Assembly (NCBI GenBank): GCA_005880695.1
Contig: VBGR01000043.1
Location: 1 to 64,000 of the forward strand
DNA: 64,000 nucleotides
Direction of reading: 5' to 3'
Source of the DNA: Chloroflexota bacterium
GTDB lineage: Bacteria; Chloroflexota; Dormibacteria; Dormibacterales; Dormibacteraceae
In this document: positions 59,296 through 64,000 of the stretch, one piece after another
Position numbering within the stretch: the first letter of the stretch is position 1
How the letters are laid out: each line of letters starts with the position of its first letter
Notes under the pieces: generated by a model
What the model was told of the DNA's origin: nothing
Databases searched by the model: none
The model's input: the letters and a program-made list of their open reading frames with translations, nothing else
Made by a program: the position numbers and the translations under genes

Positions 59296-60204
59296 TTACG
59301 AAAGGGCCGCCCGCACCTGGGCGACAACGGAGTCCGGAGAGCGCAGGACGTCAGGGCCGGTGAAGCGCAGGAGCCTGAATCCCGCACTCAAGAGGCCGTT
59401 CTGGCGGCGGTTGTCCTCGATGAGGCTGTCGCGGTGGGTGCCGCCGTCGTACTCGATCGCCAAGCGAGGGCTTCGATAGAAGAGATCGACTCGACCGAGG
59501 AACTCGCCGCGCTTGCCGTACAACCGTGCTTGGGCCTCCGGACGTGGCAGACCCGCGAAGATGAGCAGTAAGCGCAGTCGGGTCTCCATAGGTGACTCGG
59601 CAGCCGGCTCCGCAAGCTCGGCCACTCGCCGGAAACTGACAATTCCCTTTGAGCCCTTCCGGGCGGCTATCCAGGAATTCAGCTGGGCCAGGGTGATCAG
59701 GTGCATCTGGAGCGCCCGGTCGACGGCCACCACCGCTTCGACGAGATCGAGACGGTGGCTCAGGTCTGCCAGGGTGCGTGGGATCGATGTGATTCGCAGC
59801 TCGTCTTTGACGAGGACGTCCCCCTCCGTGAGGTGAGACCTACGAACGGACACGCCGACGCGGGCTGAGACCCCGGAGGCGCTGGGGACGGTGACCTCGT
59901 ACGGGTCGTCTCCTGGAGATAGACCGAGGCCGTGGAGCCAGGCCGCGGTGCGGCCGGAGAAAGCCGCCGCGGCCGGAAGGCGGTGCTGAATCGCGGACAG
60001 TCTCAGCTGGGGAGTCTGAAGAAGCCCTGTCCACGCGTAGACTCCGGCGCCCAAGCGTCGCCAGCTGGCACCCTGAAGCTGCCTCCCGGACAGGCCTGAC
60101 CGGCGGGCCGCCTCAAGCGTGAAGGGACCTTTCGTCAGTTCCGGCGGAATGACCGGTCGGGGCGGCACGTCCGCGACGATGCCGCTCGGCCTGGCCGATG
60201 ACAA
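59296..60204 (-). CDS. DUF559 / AbiEi-like protein with endonuclease-fold C-terminus
   Basis: 302-residue protein of a type frequent in actinobacteria. The N-terminal part (about 20-180) resembles AbiEi-like transcription-regulator proteins (LTKGPFTLEAARRSGLSGRQ, SIPRTLADLSHR). The C-terminal part (about 210-300) is DUF559, a Vsr-like restriction-endonuclease fold with candidate catalytic residues in RVDLFY and AIEYDG. A DNA-related role is possible; an abortive-infection role is unproven, and no AbiEii partner is adjacent. TTG start; an 8-bp inverted repeat lies 20 bp upstream. Confidence 0.7.
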   Translation of the reverse strand: MSSARPSGIVADVPPRPVIPPELTKGPFTLEAARRSGLSGRQLQGASWRRLGAGVYAWTGLLQTPQLRLSAIQHRLPAAAAFSGRTAAWLHGLGLSPGDDPYEVTVPSASGVSARVGVSVRRSHLTEGDVLVKDELRITSIPRTLADLSHRLDLVEAVVAVDRALQMHLITLAQLNSWIAARKGSKGIVSFRRVAELAEPAAESPMETRLRLLLIFAGLPRPEAQARLYGKRGEFLGRVDLFYRSPRLAIEYDGGTHRDSLIEDNRRQNGLLSAGFRLLRFTGPDVLRSPDSVVAQVRAALS

Positions 60205-60224
60205 CTGAGCCGGTTAAGCAGTTC

Positions 60225-60256
60225 GAAAGGTGGATCCGCCCACGAAAGCACCTTTC
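60225..60256. repeat. Inverted repeat GAAAGGTG / CACCTTTC
   Basis: A perfect 8-bp inverted repeat (60225-60232 and 60249-60256) with a 16-nt spacer, in the 113-bp gap upstream of the DUF559 gene and downstream of the phosphopantetheinyl transferase gene. It may be an operator for the former; no T-tract supports a terminator. Confidence 0.4.
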
Positions 60257-60317
60257 AAAGCAAGGCTGATAGGTATGGTCGCCCGCAGATGCACCTAACA
60301 GGTTGCCCTGAGGAGGC

Positions 60318-60971
60318 TCAGCTGGCCTCGGCGGCGATTGCCGCCACGTAACCCTGCTGGGGAACCTGGATCGGCCGGACGACCCAGGCGCTGCCCTCCA
60401 GGCGCCCGACCTCCGGGACTGAGAAGCTGTCCAGCGGCAGCGTCAGCCCCCGGCCGCAGGCCTTGGTCACCGCCTCCTTCATCACCCAGCAGGTAAAAAA
60501 GGCACGGCGCCGCCTGGACTTCGGCATCTCTTCGATCGCCTCGACGTCGGCGCTGGAGAAAAAGCGACGAGCAAGCGCCTGCCAGTCCAGTGCGGTTCTC
60601 ACCTGCTGGAGATCGACCCCGACGCGGCGGCGGCCGACCGCGCAAAGGGCGACCGCACCAGAATGGGAGAGGCTGAAGGTGAGGTCCGTCCCTCGCGGCT
60701 CGGCCAGCTCCGGCTTTCCGTGCTGTCCATAGCGGAAGCGCACCTCGTTCGGTCGTCCGCCGATATAGCTGGCGAGGATCGTGCGCAGCTCCGCTCGTGC
60801 AACGACGAAATGGACGCGATCGACGCGGTTACGCATGCCGGCGGCGCGTGCCTGCTCGTCAGCCGAGAGCAGTCCCAGGAGGTCCCGATAGCTGGGGCCG
60901 GGCCGCCTGACCGTGGCGGTCCAGAAGTAGATCGCGTCTACCTCTGGCGGTGGCAGGACGTCGAGCCTCAT
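60318..60971 (-). CDS. 4-prime-phosphopantetheinyl transferase (Sfp type)
   Basis: Transfers phosphopantetheine from CoA to carrier-protein serines, activating fatty-acid, polyketide or peptide synthases. 217 residues from the ATG at 60971, normal for the Sfp group. Motifs are FSLSHSG, GVDLQQV with the metal-binding Asp120, and WVMKEAVTKACG with Lys165 and Glu166. The second acidic residue of the usual GxDxE is Gln122 here. No synthase genes are nearby, so it may serve the general acyl carrier protein. It lies 28 bp downstream of tRNA-Leu. Confidence 0.88.
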   Translation of the reverse strand: MRLDVLPPPEVDAIYFWTATVRRPGPSYRDLLGLLSADEQARAAGMRNRVDRVHFVVARAELRTILASYIGGRPNEVRFRYGQHGKPELAEPRGTDLTFSLSHSGAVALCAVGRRRVGVDLQQVRTALDWQALARRFFSSADVEAIEEMPKSRRRRAFFTCWVMKEAVTKACGRGLTLPLDSFSVPEVGRLEGSAWVVRPIQVPQQGYVAAIAAEAS

Positions 60972-60999
60972 TCGCCGGCAAAGATAAAGCGTCCTAATG

Positions 61000-61084
61000 T
61001 GGTGGGCGGCCCGGGACTCGAACCCGGATGGGTCACCCCACACGCCCCTCAAACGTGCGCGTCTACCTGTTCCGCCAGCCGCCC
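61000..61084 (-). tRNA. tRNA-Leu (anticodon GAG)
   Basis: Class II tRNA of 85 nt on the minus strand with encoded CCA. Acceptor GGGCGGC/GCCGCCC, D-arm with GGTAGACGCG, anticodon stem CACGT/GCGTG enclosing TTGAGGG (anticodon GAG), a variable arm GGGGTGACCC and T-arm GGGTTCGAGTCCC. Decodes CUC/CUU. Confidence 0.95.
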
Positions 61085-61141
61085 GGCTGGGTGCCCACGG
61101 ATCTTACCCAAAGATTCTCCGGCCAAGATCGTGGGGGCACC

Positions 61142-61214
61142 TGCCCGCTAGAGGATTCGAACCCCTAACCTCATGGTCCGAAGCCATGCGCTCTATCCGT
61201 TGAGCTAAGCGGGC
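61142..61214 (-). tRNA. tRNA-Arg (anticodon TCG)
   Basis: 73-nt tRNA on the minus strand. Acceptor GCCCGCT/AGCGGGC with discriminator A, anticodon stem CATGG/CCATG enclosing CTTCGGA (anticodon TCG), T-arm GGGGTTCGAATCCTC. The CCA end is not encoded (GGT follows), unlike the two other tRNAs here, so it depends on the CCA-adding enzyme. Confidence 0.93.
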
Positions 61215-61248
61215 GCAAGGCCATTTTAGGCGGCGGCCGGGCGCGGCT

Positions 61249-61962
61249 CTACTGGGCGGCCGCGAGCTCCCGAGGGCGCTCATGAAGCAGCCCCCAAGCC
61301 ATGTACCTGACCAGCCCGAGAGACGTGTAGCGCCGCTTCTCGGGCCGCGTCCGGCCGTTCAGGAGAGCCGTCATCAGCGCTCTCGGCGTGGTGCCCGGAA
61401 AGCTTGTCGCGCCTCGCCCGATGGCGTCCAGGATGTGCCCGTCCGAGCCGCCCACCTGGGTGATGCCGGTGGCTTCCGCGAGGCGCCTGGCGAGCAGGTT
61501 GGGGAGGGCCATCCCAGGTGTCGAGTTCTCGACCTCGATCGCGTCGAATTCGAGCTCGCCCGCCAGGTATCCCACGCCATGAACCACGCGCCGTCGCCGG
61601 CGCCGCGTCAAGCGCTGGGTCCGCCAGAAGGGATGGGCCGCGATGGCGACGCCGCCCTGGGCGTGGATGAGGTCGACGGTGTGCGCCGCGGTCAGGCCCG
61701 GCCGGATCCGGTTGGTGAGAAAGAGGCCGAGGATGTGCCCCTGCCGGCTGGAGACCTCTTCGCCGATCACCACCCTGAGGGCCGCGGTGCGGGCGGCGTA
61801 TTCGGCAGCGCGCAGCGCACCCTCGATGGTGTCGTGGTCGGTGATGGCGATAACGTCGAGCGCGGTCTCCGCGGCGGCGTGGTCGACCACGTCCCGGGGC
61901 GTCGGCCAGCCGTCGCTGTATGTGGTGTGGATGTGGAGGTCGGCCAGGCCGCGGCGGGACAT
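61249..61962 (-). CDS. PHP domain phosphoesterase
   Basis: Metal-dependent phosphoesterase of the PHP (polymerase and histidinol phosphatase) family, 237 residues. The four PHP motifs appear as LHIHTTYSDG, ITDHDTIEG, GVAIAAHPF and GSDGH. Stand-alone relatives (YciV/RNase AM type) act on 3-prime,5-prime nucleoside bisphosphates or short RNAs; this is family knowledge, not shown here. The ATG at 61962 is preferred over one at 62010; TAGACT lies 10 nt upstream. It is divergent from the acyl-CoA ligase gene. Confidence 0.85.
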   Translation of the reverse strand: MSRRGLADLHIHTTYSDGWPTPRDVVDHAAAETALDVIAITDHDTIEGALRAAEYAARTAALRVVIGEEVSSRQGHILGLFLTNRIRPGLTAAHTVDLIHAQGGVAIAAHPFWRTQRLTRRRRRRVVHGVGYLAGELEFDAIEVENSTPGMALPNLLARRLAEATGITQVGGSDGHILDAIGRGATSFPGTTPRALMTALLNGRTRPEKRRYTSLGLVRYMAWGLLHERPRELAAAQ

Positions 61963-61972
61963 TGGGCGGTCG

Positions 61973-61978
61973 AGTCTA
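61973..61978 (-). promoter_or_regulatory. Putative -10 element (TAGACT) before the PHP gene
   Basis: TAGACT on the minus strand, 10 nt before the ATG at 61962, giving a predicted leader of only a few bases. Inference from spacing; the divergent gene on the other side has a normal Shine-Dalgarno. Confidence 0.35.
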
Positions 61979-62054
61979 ATACGAAAAGCGGCGACTCTGG
62001 ACGCGCGCACCGGAAAATAGGAGGATTCGCGCGAATCCGAAGGAGGTGTCAGCA

Positions 62055-63695
62055 GTGGACGGTTTGATGCAGGACTACGACCTCACCCTCCAGCACGTCC
62101 TCTGGCGGATCGAAAAGCTCTTCCGCCGCAAGGAGGTCGTGACCAAGCGGGAGCAGGGAGTCCACCGCATCAGTTATGGGGACCTGGTGCCCCGCATCAA
62201 CCAGTTGGCCGGGGCTCTCAAGCGCCTCGGGGTCAAGCCCGGCGACCGCGTCGCGACGCTGGCCTGGAACAACTGGCGGCACCTGGAGCTCTACTACGCG
62301 ATCCCCTGCATGGGAGCGGTCCTGCACACGCTCAACCTGCGCCTCTTTCCGAAGGACCTGGAGTTCGTCATCAAGGACGCCGACGACACGATCCTGTTCG
62401 TCGACCGCACCCTCGTCCCGATCCTGAATCAGCTGGCGGGCAAGCTCCCGTCAGTCAAGCAAATCGTGCTGATGACCGACGGCGAGCCGGCGCCCGAGAA
62501 CCAGCTGGGCAAGATGCTCGACTACGAGGCGCTGCTGAAAGCCGAGTCACCCGAGTTCGCCTGGCCGGTGCTGGAGGAGCGGAATGCCGCAGCCATGTGC
62601 TACACGTCCGGGACGACCGGCAATCCGAAAGGGGTCGTCTACTCACACCGCTCGCAGTTCATCCACACGATGGGCGTGCTCCAGGTCGACAACCTGGCCC
62701 TGAGCGAACGCGACGTCGTCTTCCCGATCGTGCCCATGTTCCACGCCAACAGCTGGGGCCTGCCCTACGCCTGCGGCATGGTGGGATCCAAGGTCATCTT
62801 CCCGGACCGCTTCATGGGCGACGCCAAGTCGGTGGTCGAGCTGGCGCGGGACGAGGAGGCAACGATCCTGGCCGGCGTGCCGACCATCTGGACGACCACA
62901 GCCGCGTACTTGAAGGAGACGGGGATCCGGCTCCCGAAAGTCCACACCGTCATCTGCGGCGGTTCGGCCATCCCGCGGGCGCTCATGGTGGCGATGGACG
63001 AAGTCGGCCTCCGGATGCTTCACGCCTGGGGGATGACCGAGACCTCCCCCCTCGGCTCGACCGCACGGGTGCGCAGCTGGGTGCCGCCGGAGGAAGAGCT
63101 CGAGAAGCGCCTGACCCAGGGCCTGGTCGTGCCCGGCGTCGAGATCCGGATCGCCGACCCGGCGAGCGGAGTGGAGCTGCCCTGGGACGGAGTCGCTTTC
63201 GGCGAGATCCAGGTGCGCGGCTCCTGGATCGCCAGCGGTTACTACAACGGCTACGACCCGGGGAAGCTGACCGACGACGGCTGGTTCCGCACCGGGGACG
63301 TCGCCAAGATCGACCCCGACGGCCACATCCTGATCGTCGACCGCACAAAAGACGTCATCAAATCGGGCGGCGAATGGATATCCTCTGTCGACCTCGAGAA
63401 TGCGATCATGGGCCACCCAAAGGTGCTGGAAGCTGCCGTGATCGGTTTGCCGCACCCGAAATGGGACGAGCGGCCGGTCGCCTTCGTCGTGGCCAGGCCC
63501 GAGTTCAAAGGCAAGGTCAGCGAGGACGAGATCAAGGATTTCCTGAAGGACAAAGTCGCCAAATGGTGGTTGCCGGACGAGGTGCGCTTCATCGACGAGG
63601 TCCCCAAGACCTCGGTCGGAAAGTTCGACAAGAAGGTGCTGCGCGGGAACGCGGCCGCCATCGCCACCACAGCCGAGGCCCCGGCCAAGGGTTGA
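62055..63695 (+). CDS. Fatty acyl-CoA ligase (AMP-dependent synthetase)
   Basis: Forms acyl-CoA from a medium or long-chain fatty acid, ATP and CoA. About 546 residues. Motifs are [19 protein letters not shown] (about 181-199), the linker [32 protein letters not shown] and the C-terminal Lys in SVGKFDKK. The sequence type matches FadD3/FadD13-like and medium-chain ligases. Shine-Dalgarno AGGAGG at 62041-62046 places the start at the GTG at 62055, 8 nt away; a GTG at 62046 overlaps it and an ATG at 62067 is also possible. Confidence 0.9.
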   Translation: MDGLMQDYDLTLQHVLWRIEKLFRRKEVVTKREQGVHRISYGDLVPRINQLAGALKRLGVKPGDRVATLAWNNWRHLELYYAIPCMGAVLHTLNLRLFPKDLEFVIKDADDTILFVDRTLVPILNQLAGKLPSVKQIVLMTDGEPAPENQLGKMLDYEALLKAESPEFAWPVLEERNAAAMCYTSGTTGNPKGVVYSHRSQFIHTMGVLQVDNLALSERDVVFPIVPMFHANSWGLPYACGMVGSKVIFPDRFMGDAKSVVELARDEEATILAGVPTIWTTTAAYLKETGIRLPKVHTVICGGSAIPRALMVAMDEVGLRMLHAWGMTETSPLGSTARVRSWVPPEEELEKRLTQGLVVPGVEIRIADPASGVELPWDGVAFGEIQVRGSWIASGYYNGYDPGKLTDDGWFRTGDVAKIDPDGHILIVDRTKDVIKSGGEWISSVDLENAIMGHPKVLEAAVIGLPHPKWDERPVAFVVARPEFKGKVSEDEIKDFLKDKVAKWWLPDEVRFIDEVPKTSVGKFDKKVLRGNAAAIATTAEAPAKG

Positions 63696-63757
63696 TGCCG
63701 CTGATCCCCGACAACCTCTCCACAATCTCCAGCAGCGGGGACCGTTAGAGCCCAGAG

Positions 63758-64000
63758 ATGGACAGGCTGGGGAGATTCGTAGTCGAGTCGGAGCTCGGCC
63801 GAGGGGCCATGGGCGTCGTCTACAAGGGCTTTCACCCGGGCCTCGAGGTGCCGATCGCCATCAAGGTCCTTGGCGACACCTACTCCAAGGACGCCTCCTT
63901 CCGGCGGCGCTTCCAGCGCGAGGCGGCGGCGATCGCCGCCTTGAACCACCCGGGAATCGTCCGCGTCTACGACTTCGACGAGGACCAGGCGTCGCTGTTC
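63758..64000 (+). CDS. Serine/threonine protein kinase, N-terminal part
   Basis: Partial gene cut by the window end; 81 codons are visible. The Gly-rich loop is [13 protein letters not shown] (12-24), the ATP lysine is Lys36 in PIAIKVL, and the alpha-C glutamate is Glu55 in [13 protein letters not shown], followed by GIVRVYDF. This is the Hanks-type (PknB-like) kinase start. The catalytic loop and any membrane or sensor domain lie beyond 64000. The ATG at 63758 follows the ligase stop by 62 bp. Confidence 0.9.
   Translation, partial: MDRLGRFVVESELGRGAMGVVYKGFHPGLEVPIAIKVLGDTYSKDASFRRRFQREAAAIAALNHPGIVRVYDFDEDQASLF

Noticed and set aside
1-64000. CRISPR arrays, insertion sequences, prophage or integrase genes
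   Set aside because: No spaced direct-repeat array, transposase or recombinase was seen; the repeats present are short tandem or inverted ones.
1-64000. Selenoprotein gene within the window (suggested by selA-selB)
   Set aside because: None of the redox proteins here shows a TGA in place of a conserved cysteine; the CASC, CEPC and CRETC motifs are all encoded by Cys codons.

Overview
This is a 64 kb stretch of a GC-rich, gene-dense bacterial chromosome. It is almost entirely housekeeping and metabolic genes; no phage, insertion sequence, integrase or CRISPR array was found. The gene mix points to a soil-type lineage in or near Dormibacterota, Chloroflexota or Actinomycetota: a WS/DGAT-type acyltransferase, a YvcK/CofD-like protein, a two-CBS protein, class II fructose bisphosphatase, a BmpA-type transporter, DUF4446 and DUF1003 proteins, ArsA-type ATPases, and many GTG or TTG starts. 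That placement is inference from gene content, not from a marker tree.

Layout. 1-5.6 kb: thiolase, a large membrane protein, and two divergent thioredoxin/SCO-type extracytoplasmic redox proteins. 5.6-9.3 kb: a tightly overlapped minus-strand operon (VOC protein, MFS transporter, FMN-dependent lactate-type oxidase, HhH DNA glycosylase). 9.3-18.7 kb: WS/DGAT acyltransferase, cold-shock protein, a secreted glycoside hydrolase-like protein, tRNA-Gln, YvcK, PAP2 and RidA, then a divergent pair of a BNR-repeat membrane protein and an RnfD/NqrB-like protein. 18.6-22.3 kb: purA, dnaB, rplI and a YkvA-like gene. 22.3-26.6 kb: a second MFS paralogue and a four-gene molybdate operon (ModE-like regulator, modA, modB, modC). 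26.6-27.3 kb: the only long non-coding stretch, holding a minus-strand terminator and a 193-bp tandem duplication. 27.3-30.4 kb: methyltransferase, acyl-CoA ligase, GNAT protein.

From 49.5 kb down to 30.4 kb every gene lies on the minus strand. In transcription order this run is: small membrane proteins, ArsA ATPase, site-2 protease, selA-selB, ftsH, ROK sugar kinase, CCA-adding enzyme, MmgE/PrpD protein, a complete BmpA-type nucleoside ABC transporter whose last gene is a bactofilin, then glpX. 50.3-57.9 kb holds the threonine pathway (hom-thrC-thrB-lysC) with a hydrolase and a divergent YchF, and an ornithine-cyclodeaminase-like gene facing away. 58-64 kb holds an ECF sigma factor with a small membrane partner, a CBS protein, a DUF559 nuclease-like protein, a phosphopantetheinyl transferase, tRNA-Leu and tRNA-Arg, a PHP phosphoesterase, an acyl-CoA ligase, and the start of a Ser/Thr protein kinase that runs off the window.

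The genes describe a heterotroph with fatty-acid activation and thiolysis, neutral-lipid synthesis, nucleoside or sugar uptake, gluconeogenesis, molybdate uptake and selenocysteine decoding. No clearly new multi-gene system stands out. The best leads are the bactofilin built into the BmpA transporter operon, the lone RnfD/NqrB-like protein, the unannotated transcript ending ahead of the molybdate operon, two well-conserved genes with no ordinary start codon, and recurrent -10-like hexamers placed for leaderless transcription.
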